Part shown: piece after piece, positions 57,207 through 64,000 of the stretch
Position numbering within the stretch: position 1 is the first letter of the stretch
How the letters are laid out: every line of letters begins with the position of its first letter
Assembly: GCF_040358255.1 (NCBI RefSeq)
Contig: NZ_CP132938.1
Coordinates: 1,798,001-1,862,000, forward strand
Source of the DNA: Tunturibacter gelidoferens
GTDB lineage: Bacteria > Acidobacteriota > Terriglobia > Terriglobales > Acidobacteriaceae
Direction of reading: 5' to 3'
DNA length: 64,000 nt
The notes under the pieces: generated by a model
The model's input: only the letters and a program-made list of their open reading frames with translations
Databases searched by the model: none
What the model was told of the DNA's origin: nothing
Program-made: the position numbers and the translations under genes

Positions 57207-57249
57207 CCTTTTTGTACAGTCTCTCTCATGAGAACTGGTACAAAAAAGG
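57207..57249. repeat. inverted repeat upstream of orfA
   Basis: CCTTTTTGTACAGT (57207-57220) and ACTGGTACAAAAAAGG (57234-57249) are imperfect reverse complements. It lies in the IS end, between the terminus and orfA, and may be a transposase binding site or control hairpin. Confidence 0.5.
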
Positions 57250-57256
57250 CCGGGCA

Positions 57257-57556
57257 CTCTAGGAGCACCATTGATTTTGCTCGACGAAATCGATGATGTA
57301 AAACTATTTTGTTTTGAGGTCGAGCGAACCAGGGGGTAGTGGGCTAGAACGGGTTCGCTCAAGACCCGAAAAGCTATGTTCACAGATCATCATCGTAGGA
57401 CATTGTGAACGCGGCTCGATGCCTCACTGTCCCCCTATCTCAGTAATAAATCAAATTTTAGTGGGTGATCTTCTTGAGACACACATTTCGACCTGCCTTG
57501 CATTGAGGTAGCAGGTCGAAGGGAGCAGCGTAGGCGGAACCGATGAGGTATCCGCC
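57257..57556. other. intergenic region after the IS remnant
   Basis: It has a perfect nine-base inverted repeat GAGCGAACC (57322-57330) with GGTTCGCTC (57352-57360), and GCTCGAC/GTCGAGC arms at about 57279 and 57319. No gene is visible. Confidence 0.45.
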
Positions 57557-58111
57557 ATGAAAATCTTCACTGCTGTCATCTTTCTCTGGGTGTCCGCACT
57601 CAATGCGCAAAGGACCTCCATTAGAATTCTGCCGATAGAACTCGCAAACCGTCCTGCCTCTCTCTCGCACGCTATCTCTTTCTCCTGCACAACTGACTAC
57701 GACCCATCACAATGTCTTACGAGCGCCGCGTTGCTGGCAAAGGTTCTCGAAAGATATCCAACTGAAAGAATGGGCCAGTGGACATTCGTGCTCGCAGGTT
57801 CAGCACGCTGGAGGCAGACGATAAAGGAATTGGGCGGGGACCCTGAATCGCCCGCGTTCAGCGAACTCAGCGCTCGCGTCACCGTGTTGGAAGAGGAACT
57901 CTTTGAAACCGTGGATTCTCGATAGGAAATGTTGGCTCGCAGATTTGGACTGCCACCGGGAAGTATCCTCGATTATGCGGTCACCCATGAGATGGGCCAC
58001 GCAATATGCGGTGAACGCCAGGAGCACCTCGCAGATAAGTATGGATTGGATCTGAGACGAGGGATTACTCTGATGTGTGCAACTGATCGAAAGCGGTCTA
58101 ATACTCCGTAG
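57557..58111 (+). pseudogene. secreted zincin-like protein interrupted by an in-frame TAG
   Basis: The first part (122 residues) has a signal peptide (MKIFTAVIFLWVSALNAQ) and a small alpha-beta domain (SIRILPIELANRPASL, CTTDYDPSQC). It ends at TAG 57923-57925. The same frame continues at once with EMLARRFGLPPGSILDYAVT, then THEMGHAICGERQEHLADKY, containing a zinc HExxH (HEMGH). Read through the stop, the whole is one 184-residue secreted metalloprotease-like protein of a kind common in acidobacteria (AHELGH near the C-terminus). A nonsense mutation is the simplest explanation; two separate genes is less likely because the second has no signal peptide or RBS. Confidence 0.6.
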
Positions 58112-58436
58112 AACGATTAGCCGTGCGTCCGCGCATGGGATTGACAAATCGTCAACTCGCTCACCGAACAATCCAGACACAAGACTTTCTGGGTTCTGGG
58201 CGGATTACTGGCAACCCGCACCTTACCCGTCGTTGGCCGTTCGGGCGCGTAAAGGAAGGGTTGCCGACCAACCGCCCGGAACTCAGTGTAAAGGAATGAC
58301 AGAACTTCTCACTAAGTGCACTCGCCGTGTTGTCGCCAATTGACACACATTTCCGGCTCAAGCACCGAACCTGGCAAGAGTTGGGATGCTGCAATCTGCT
58401 GAAAATAGGCGATCGAAAGTAGCGCGCTGAGATATC
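58112..58436. other. intergenic region
   Basis: No convincing gene, RNA or repeat is seen in these 325 bases. Confidence 0.4.
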
Positions 58437-59384
58437 TCATAAGGTGTGGGTTGAGCAATACGAATCATCCGGCAAGTGCCGTCGGGGGCGGCATGTCGCG
58501 TCGCGTTGAATCACTGTCAAACTGACATCGTCGCAAAGCGGACTACCGTTCGCGAAGTCTTGTAAGGTGGCAAGGAGCATCATGAGCGTGGCTTGAGCGA
58601 ACGGCGATTTGGCGCCTCGTAATGCCGCTACGATCCGATCCAGTCCGAATTCTTCGTCTGCAGTGTTACGGCATTCAAGTACACCATCGGAGTATGCGAC
58701 AAGCGTGTCTCCGGGTTCGAGAATCAGTCTGCCCAACTCGAACTTCGCACCTTCGATAGCACCTAACAGCGGACCACCTCTCTCGAGCAGCTCAGTCCGT
58801 CCATCCGCGCGAAGCAATATCGGCGGAAAATGGCCGGCATTGCAGTAGGTCAGTTCTCCAAGATTGCAGTCAACCCGCGCGAGAAATGCCGTGGCGAACG
58901 GTGCAACCGGCCGCAGATAGCAGAGGTGGCGATTTATCTCCGAGGCGATCTTTGCGGGGTCAGAATGTGGACGGTCGTAACTTTGCAAAAGCCCCGCCAG
59001 ATTGGTGAACCACATTCCAGCCGCAACGCCTTTACCGGCGATGTCTCCGTGCGCTACAAGAACCTTGGACCCGCTTTGCAAGAACGACGTGAAATCCCCG
59101 GCGAGAAAGCGCGCCGCGAAGACCTCGCTTGCGAACTGTAAACAGCTGCGGCGCAACTCGCGCGGGCCGCTTAGTTTGCGTTGGATCTGTGCGGCCTCGA
59201 ACAGTTGTAAATGGAGATCAAGTTTCTCTCGCAGAAGCGAGTCCCTCTCGTCCGCTAGTGGCACACTCGATAGTAGTGGCGGCATCGACGCCACCATCGA
59301 GGATTGGGGCATGCTGTAACTTTGGTGCCCGCCGTTAGTCCGGAACTTGCCTTCACTTTTAGGTAGTACTCTACCGTCGTTCAT
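58437..59384 (-). CDS. SpoIIE/PP2C-type serine phosphatase
   Basis: The 315-residue protein has a helical N-terminus (DSLLREKLDLHLQLFEAAQI, typical of RsbU/SpoIIE linkers) and a PP2C-like phosphatase domain: FLAGDFTSFL, VLVAHGDIAGKGVAAGMWF (metal Asp), LTYCNAGHFPPILLR, EPGDTLVAYSDGVLECRN and CDDVSLTVIQRD (metal Asp). Such enzymes dephosphorylate anti-sigma factor antagonists in stress signalling. No receiver or sensor domain is fused. It lies downstream of a two-component pair on the same strand, 31 bases after the regulator, so it may be its output partner. Confidence 0.87.
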   Translation of the reverse strand: MNDGRVLPKSEGKFRTNGGHQSYSMPQSSMVASMPPLLSSVPLADERDSLLREKLDLHLQLFEAAQIQRKLSGPRELRRSCLQFASEVFAARFLAGDFTSFLQSGSKVLVAHGDIAGKGVAAGMWFTNLAGLLQSYDRPHSDPAKIASEINRHLCYLRPVAPFATAFLARVDCNLGELTYCNAGHFPPILLRADGRTELLERGGPLLGAIEGAKFELGRLILEPGDTLVAYSDGVLECRNTADEEFGLDRIVAALRGAKSPFAQATLMMLLATLQDFANGSPLCDDVSLTVIQRDATCRPRRHLPDDSYCSTHTL

Positions 59385-59415
59385 AATCCATGCCTCTTAG
59401 GTTCTGATCGTTGCT

Positions 59416-60138
59416 TTAGCCGACGAACCGGTACCCTGTTCCATGCACCGTGAGAAAGTACTGTGGTTGTTCGGGATCGGGTTCAAGTTTTTGGCGCAGA
59501 CGTACCAGGTGCGTATCCACCGTCCGGGTAGTTGGGAAATTCTCGTACCCCCAAACCTCTTCCAGAAGACGATCGCGACTGAGCGTTTCGCCCGAATGAC
59601 AGATGAAGTACTTCAACAGCTCGAACTCTTTGGAGGAAACCTCGAGAGCCTTGCCTGACCTGAGCACTCGTTGACGCCGCAGATCGACTTCCACGTTACC
59701 GAACGAGTGTTGATCCTGATGTTTGGGAACCACAGCCGTGCGTCGCAGCACGGCCTTCACTCGCGCCAACAACTCGCGGATTGAGAACGGCTTGGTCACA
59801 TAGTCGTCCGCGCCAAGTTCAAGGCCCACCACTTTGTCTAATTCCTGGCCGCGGGCAGTCAGCATGATGATCGGGATCGAACCACGTTGAGCGCGTAGCT
59901 GTTTGCATACTTCCAGTCCGCTCATGCGGGGCATCATGACATCCAGGACCACAAGGTCGGGAGACTCTTCTAGCGCTCTCCGAAGGCCTTCGATCCCATC
60001 GCCCGCTGTAATTACTTCATACCCTTCAAACTCGAAGTTGTCTCGAAGTCCAGCCACCATATTGGGCTCGTCCTCCACGACAAGAATTCTCGCTGGCTTC
60101 GGTGCTTCTGTTACTTTCGTTTTCTCTTTCTGTCTCAT
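59416..60138 (-). CDS. OmpR/PhoB-family response regulator
   Basis: The 240-residue regulator has a receiver domain with VVEDEPNMVAG, phospho-acceptor Asp66 in LVVLDVMMPRMSG and the switch Lys in DYVTKPFSIREL, and a winged-helix DNA-binding domain (LEVSSKEFELLKYFICHSGE, TLSRDRLLEEVWGYENFPTT then RTVDTHLVRLRQKL). It ends GTGYRFVG. Its ATG overlaps the stop of the sensor kinase by four bases, a coupled two-component system. Confidence 0.93.
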   Translation of the reverse strand: MRQKEKTKVTEAPKPARILVVEDEPNMVAGLRDNFEFEGYEVITAGDGIEGLRRALEESPDLVVLDVMMPRMSGLEVCKQLRAQRGSIPIIMLTARGQELDKVVGLELGADDYVTKPFSIRELLARVKAVLRRTAVVPKHQDQHSFGNVEVDLRRQRVLRSGKALEVSSKEFELLKYFICHSGETLSRDRLLEEVWGYENFPTTRTVDTHLVRLRQKLEPDPEQPQYFLTVHGTGYRFVG

Positions 60139-61805
60139 GCCGGCATCCCTTTCGCCTGCTGGACCTCTGAAGTCTGCACTGGCAGAGTAATAGTGAACTT
60201 GCTGCCTCGACCGGGTTCGCTCTCAACTGCAACTTCACCGCCATGTGCCTGCACGATATGGCGTACCAGAGACAGCCCCAGTCCGCTTCCCTTGGTGTTG
60301 TGCATCATTGGATCGCCCACTCGATAGAACTTCTCAAAGATTTTGGGCTGCTCCTTCGCGGGAATGCCGATTCCATGGTCGACAACCTCAAGGTTGACGT
60401 CGCCATTGTGCCGGTAGAGGTTTACCCCAAGGTATTTCTCCGTCGCCGAGTACTTCACTGCATTGTTCACCAGATTCAGCAGCGAACGCGCAATCGCCTC
60501 GCGATCCACACTCACTTGCGGTAGATCGTTATCGATCTTCTGTTCGAACTGGAAACCGTTTTGTTCGATTTCAAAACGATATGACTCCAGCGTGCCCCTC
60601 ACCAGATCGGCCACATCCGTTTCGCGGAAGTCGTACTCTTTCTTGCCAGACTCGATACGCGAGAAGTCCAGAATATTGTTGATCAGCGAAGTTAACCGCT
60701 CACTTTCTTTGCGAATGATCTCGTAATATTCCTGACGCTTTTCGGGGTTGGAGATGCGGCCCAGTTCGAGCGTCTCTGCGTAAAGGCGGATGAGCGCCAG
60801 AGGAGTTCGCAGCTCGTGCGAGACGTTCGAGACAAAATCAGACTTCAACTTCGCAAGTGCAAGTTCGCGCGAGACATTTCGATAGGCGAGCAGCATTCCT
60901 CCGCCCATCAGCAGGGAAAGCGCTCCGAGAATAAGAAAGGCCGTCCGAATAAAGTGGCTGCTGATGTTAGCAATCGTGGTCCCGCGCAGCTTAATTCCCA
61001 AAATCAGTCCGGGGAACACACCGTCAAAACCGCGCTCCACTTCAGGCGAACCTCCATCCCAACAGAGCGACGAAGCCATCGGCTCGCGGTCCTTCGCGGT
61101 CCGCACCATCATCACAGGTTGATGGGATGTATCGTTTTCGTTTTGATTTGGCAGCACTTCGTTGAGAGCTTGCGGAAAAAACTTGTTACTTAGATAGTCG
61201 GTATCGTAGACAAACCCTGCCAGAGCGGGATGCTCCGTAGTCGAACCGCGAGGCATGAATACCACCAGAGACTGATACTGCATCTTGTCGCCCCTGGCTA
61301 ACCAATTGCTGGTGAGATAGACGTGTCGTCCTTCTGTCGCCTCGATCTTCTTTAGCTTGCCGATCCAGTCGTTGGACTCCATATCAAACCAATGCCCAAC
61401 CATGGATGAGAGCTTCTTGCCGTCTTCAACAAACTCAGGATCACTCATTCGATCGGGCTGAGATCGAATCTCAAGGTGGCCTTTCCCGGACCACAGAAAT
61501 GCATGCGCAATGTCTCTGTGTGACACCAGGAAAGCCTCGAGTTCGTCGTCATGGTTCGCAGCGGGAAATTTTGCTCTTGCTTCTTCCGTGATCTCGTAAG
61601 CGCGCGCGTCAATCCGCTTTTCAGCGATAGCTAAGACCTGTTGATACTCCCGTTGAAAGACAGCCTCGATCGATTTTTCACGCTGGATGGTCCTCAGGTG
61701 CCACACACCGACCGCGATGAGCGCGGCCGCGGGCAACATAACTCCCAGCATGAACACCAACATGCGGGGGCGATCGGACCATCGGCGAACTTGGAACTTC
61801 ACCAT
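60135..61805 (-). CDS. sensor histidine kinase
   Basis: The 556-residue kinase has two membrane helices (MLVFMLGVMLPAAALIAVGV and FLILGALSLLMGGGMLLAY) around a 255-residue extracytoplasmic sensor region, then HisKA (VSNVSHELRTPLALIRLYAE with the phospho-His) and HATPase_c motifs NLVNNAVKYS, GIGIPAKEQPKIFEKFYRV and GSGLGLSLVRHIV. I recognise no sensor fold in the loop (KRIDARAYEITEEARAKFPA and following). ATG 61805 with AAAGAGTAG upstream is preferred to an ATG at 61877. It pairs with the downstream response regulator. Confidence 0.92.
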   Translation of the reverse strand: MVKFQVRRWSDRPRMLVFMLGVMLPAAALIAVGVWHLRTIQREKSIEAVFQREYQQVLAIAEKRIDARAYEITEEARAKFPAANHDDELEAFLVSHRDIAHAFLWSGKGHLEIRSQPDRMSDPEFVEDGKKLSSMVGHWFDMESNDWIGKLKKIEATEGRHVYLTSNWLARGDKMQYQSLVVFMPRGSTTEHPALAGFVYDTDYLSNKFFPQALNEVLPNQNENDTSHQPVMMVRTAKDREPMASSLCWDGGSPEVERGFDGVFPGLILGIKLRGTTIANISSHFIRTAFLILGALSLLMGGGMLLAYRNVSRELALAKLKSDFVSNVSHELRTPLALIRLYAETLELGRISNPEKRQEYYEIIRKESERLTSLINNILDFSRIESGKKEYDFRETDVADLVRGTLESYRFEIEQNGFQFEQKIDNDLPQVSVDREAIARSLLNLVNNAVKYSATEKYLGVNLYRHNGDVNLEVVDHGIGIPAKEQPKIFEKFYRVGDPMMHNTKGSGLGLSLVRHIVQAHGGEVAVESEPGRGSKFTITLPVQTSEVQQAKGMPA

Positions 61806-62315
61806 ATCTACTCTTTCGGAGAGGCGCCCGTGCGCTCTGAGAAACGCCCCATCTCCATCGGATTGAAGAATAAGCAAGAAAACTCGGCGATGTCACAAGC
61901 GCGCAACAAATTGCAAAAAGTTGTGAACTCACAGGACCATCAAAAAAAGAGCCCAAGAGCAAGATGTTCTAAACCTAAGCCCTTGATTAGACGCTGCTCG
62001 TAGTCGTCATGGTTCCCTGGAGCGAGTCGCCAACCGGAAGTGCCGGCTCCAGTTCCTGCTGGGACATGTCTCGGTTCAGACAACTGACCGATACCTCAGC
62101 TGCAAGCAGCGGATTCGATCGGCGGTCAGTGATCGGATCGGAATCTAACCAAATCCCGACCAATCGAGAACTTCGATCGTGAACTGATTTGCCGTCCTCA
62201 CTTCATGAGAAGAACGATCAAGGTGGCGGCGGTCGCCAAATGAAGCAGGATATGCGCAGTGTTTGGGACCATTCCATTGCGCGCGGCAAGAAGAAATGCG
62301 TTTTGCCGAACATGA
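61806..62315. other. intergenic region upstream of the sensor kinase
   Basis: No gene, RNA or strong promoter is recognised in these 510 bases. The region presumably holds the promoter of the kinase-regulator-phosphatase unit. Confidence 0.4.
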
Positions 62316-62621
62316 TTTGATAGCGAGCAGCTCGCTCCGGCTCAGGTCGGAAAAGATAAGGTACCCGAGTCGCCGCCCCGTGGGCACATCAATATTGGGG
62401 TGGGAATGATTTGCTGGGTCAACAGTACAAGCAAGTATTGGGATGGAATGATGATGCCTGGGCTGTCTACTTTTTATATGGCGCCTAAGCCGCAGTGGAA
62501 AGGAAACTTGCCGCCCGCGCCCGACTTTTTCATGCACCAGACGGAGGAAAATGGCCCTCGGTTAGACGCATACGCATTTGGTTCGAAAATGAAAGTGGCT
62601 CTGGATCGTTTAAGTAGCTAA
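62316..62621 (+). pseudogene. decayed gene fragment, unknown
   Basis: A plus-strand frame reads QLAPAQVGKDKVPESPPRGH, INIGVGMICWVNSTSKYWDG, MMMPGLSTFYMAPKPQWKGN and QTEENGPRLDAYAFGSKMKV to a TAA. The composition looks protein-like, but there is no good start and it begins right after a stop. An adjacent frame upstream (MRFAEHDLIASSS) may be an earlier part of the same broken gene. No family recognised. Confidence 0.3.
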
Positions 62622-62741
62622 TAATCAGATGTTTACTGAGTATGTCCAGGATGACATGAGTCTTTTTTGGGGTTCGCAGGCCATAAAAGCGACTCGTTCC
62701 TCTAATTGAGCTCTTTTCATTGGCTGCACTTGGAGACAGTG

Positions 62742-63839
62742 TCAGTCACCAAGCTGCAGAACCTCTCCGCTTTGCTCGCTGGAGCGGTAGAGCGCTTCCA
62801 CCAGCGCCATGGTTTGAAAGGCGTCTTCGTAGTGGGTTGGGAGGCTGGATGTTGAGCCTTCGACGAAGGCCTGAAGGGCACCCATCGTCCCGATAAAGCC
62901 GTCGGGAATGTTAGCTCCGGCAACTGGAAGTGCCTGCCAGCAGTCCTCAGTGCATCCCCGCTCGGCAAACTCGGCTGTGTCGGGAACCCCCATTGGGTAG
63001 TCCAGATTCAAGCCCATGCTGATGCGAGCCGCACCACGAGTACCTTCCCACTGGACGAAGCTGTGCTGATGCTTCTGGCCAAAGTTGTGGTGATGATTAC
63101 TCGCAACGAAAACCCGCATGTTGCCGCCGTAGTCCAGGATTGCGATGGTCTTGGTTGCGGCCAAGTTAGCTGTGTGAGGGTCGTTTACGGTTTTAGCGTA
63201 CACGCTATTTGGGTTTCCGAGCCAGGAACGAATCAGGTCGAAGTAGTGGATGCTGTGATACATAATCTCAACTCTTGGGGCGGTGGCGAGGAAGGTCCAG
63301 AGATCCCAGGGGGTATAGGTAGTGGTTTGAACCTGAAGATCATGGAGATCTCCCAGCAAACCTGCCCTTGCCAGGGCTGAGATAGCCAGATTGTTAGGGG
63401 AATAACGCAGGGAGAAGTTGACTGAGGCCGTGAGCCCCTTGGTCCGGCAAAGATAGCGAATGATGCGTGCTTCTTCGAGTGTCTCTCCCATAGGCTTCTG
63501 CATCAGGACAGCGGACCCATCAGGAATGTGAGGAAGGATATGCGATAGTTGCGAAGCAGGTACGGCGATGTCGTAGACGACATCATCGGGCGCGAACTGC
63601 ACGACACTGTCGATATTGTCAAAGGTGCGAGCGATGGCGTGACTCTTAGCCAGTAACTCTGCTCGTTCAAGACTCTGATCCATCAAACCTATGACCGAGA
63701 ACTTGCCTTTTTGGTACGCAGGCAGATGTGCGGACCGAACGATGCCTCCCGCCCCGATGATAACGATAGGGCGGCTGTGTTTGGGCATTGGCGGCGAAGC
63801 GTGCGCCTTAATCGCGGAAAGGACTGAGTCCTGGATCAT
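62742..63839 (-). CDS. Gfo/Idh/MocA family oxidoreductase
   Basis: The 365-residue protein has an N-terminal NAD(P)-binding Rossmann fold (IVIIGAGGIVRSAHLPAYQK) and the family's catalytic EKP-like motif as VLMQKPMGETLEEARI (Lys97-region), followed by a C-terminal beta domain with HSIHYFDLIRSWLG. These enzymes oxidise or reduce sugars and cyclitols. The ATG overlaps the stop of the upstream MFS transporter gene (ATGA), so the two likely form a sugar uptake and catabolism operon. Confidence 0.9.
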   Translation of the reverse strand: MIQDSVLSAIKAHASPPMPKHSRPIVIIGAGGIVRSAHLPAYQKGKFSVIGLMDQSLERAELLAKSHAIARTFDNIDSVVQFAPDDVVYDIAVPASQLSHILPHIPDGSAVLMQKPMGETLEEARIIRYLCRTKGLTASVNFSLRYSPNNLAISALARAGLLGDLHDLQVQTTTYTPWDLWTFLATAPRVEIMYHSIHYFDLIRSWLGNPNSVYAKTVNDPHTANLAATKTIAILDYGGNMRVFVASNHHHNFGQKHQHSFVQWEGTRGAARISMGLNLDYPMGVPDTAEFAERGCTEDCWQALPVAGANIPDGFIGTMGALQAFVEGSTSSLPTHYEDAFQTMALVEALYRSSEQSGEVLQLGD

Positions 63840-64000
63840 GCTGTAGTCTCCACGGCGGGGGTCTGTGATGAGAACGCTGCAACTACTAGGTAGCAGACGG
63901 CGGGGACGAGATATGCAGCAGCCATGCTGCCGGAATATTCGGAGATGAGTCCCATAACGGGGGTCAAGATAGCGCCACCGAGGATGGCCATGACGATCAG
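63836..64000 (-). CDS. sugar MFS transporter, C-terminal end (partial)
   Basis: The last 54 residues of a gene that runs off the right edge: LIVMAILGGAILTPVMGLIS, EYSGSMAAAYLVPAVCYLVV and the tail AAFSSQTPAVETTA. The GGAxxTPxMGxxxD/E pattern with a final helix ending in CYxxxxxF is characteristic of FucP-type sugar:H+ symporters. The stop overlaps the start of the oxidoreductase gene by four bases. Confidence 0.78.
   Translation of the reverse strand: MIVMAILGGAILTPVMGLISEYSGSMAAAYLVPAVCYLVVAAFSSQTPAVETTA

Larger units (their letters stand above)
56772..57256 (-). mobile_element. IS3-family insertion sequence, 5' part only
   Basis: It comprises a complete orfA and the start of orfB on the minus strand. 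The right end at about 57256 reads TGCCCGGCC on the minus strand, a plausible IS3-type terminus. The other end is missing, so the element was truncated by deletion after insertion into the YgjP gene. Exact borders are estimates. Confidence 0.65.

Noticed and set aside
58077..58343. 88-residue plus-strand frame after the zincin-like pseudogene
   Set aside because: No signal, motif or RBS; composition is not convincing.

Overview
The window reads as a chromosomal segment of a Gram-negative, GC-rich soil-type bacterium, most likely an acidobacterium of the Terriglobia (Granulicella/Edaphobacter/Terriglobus type). This is an inference from gene content (class II ribonucleotide reductase, secreted M13 peptidase, DUF3455 protein, beta-propeller lipoproteins, many TAT/Sec proteins and beta-barrels) and from strong C/G preference at third codon positions. 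No rRNA, tRNA or CRISPR array was seen.

Layout. 1-6.3 kb: partial ada, a DUF3455 secreted protein, a transglutaminase-like protein, a large secreted unknown, metK with a probable TTG start, and a RodZ-like HTH membrane protein. 6.6-18.3 kb: surface-polysaccharide type membrane proteins (polymerase-like protein, two GT-C-like proteins, a frameshifted acyltransferase), an orphan FtsX-type ABC permease and a TAT-exported sulfatase. Two copies of a hairpin-rich repeat lie at 8.2 and 18.4 kb. 18.5-26.8 kb: the translation block rplM-rpsI, rpsB-tsf and pyrH; between tsf and pyrH lies a small module with a beta-carbonic anhydrase, two paralogous secreted helical proteins and a BamE-like protein, apparently built by tandem duplication. 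27-36 kb: a second acyltransferase, an 820-base repeat-rich gap, two beta-propeller lipoproteins, an M13 endopeptidase, an MCE/MlaD protein and acpS.

36.5-40.3 kb holds the most interesting locus: a four-gene minus-strand operon encoding a long Ser/Thr/Asn-rich repeat protein, a small protein with one copy of the same repeat, a secreted C39 peptidase, and an outer-membrane beta-barrel with an N-terminal coiled coil. This is the architecture of the Pseudomonas Fap functional amyloid system (FapC/FapB, FapD, FapF). Both fibre-type proteins carry a double-glycine-like leader ending in Ala-Ala that fits the C39 peptidase, and a consensus sigma-54 promoter lies about 360 bases upstream.

40.8-49.7 kb: a LolD-type ABC ATPase, a JmjC/cupin-like oxygenase, CorA, a carbonic anhydrase translationally coupled to a bestrophin channel, a thioredoxin-like protein, an HNH endonuclease and a GT39 protein. 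50.2-53.6 kb: nrdJ, whose C-terminal linker contains an in-frame REP-like repeat that also occurs in intergenic DNA at 26.8 and 28.4 kb. 53.8-58.1 kb: an AT-richer, decaying island with two unknown co-transcribed genes, a truncated third gene fused to an hsdR remnant, a YgjP-type metallopeptidase cut by an IS3 fragment, and a zincin-like protein with an in-frame stop. 58.4-64 kb: a SpoIIE-type phosphatase, a PhoB/PhoR-type two-component pair, a decayed gene fragment, a Gfo/Idh/MocA oxidoreductase and the end of a sugar MFS transporter.
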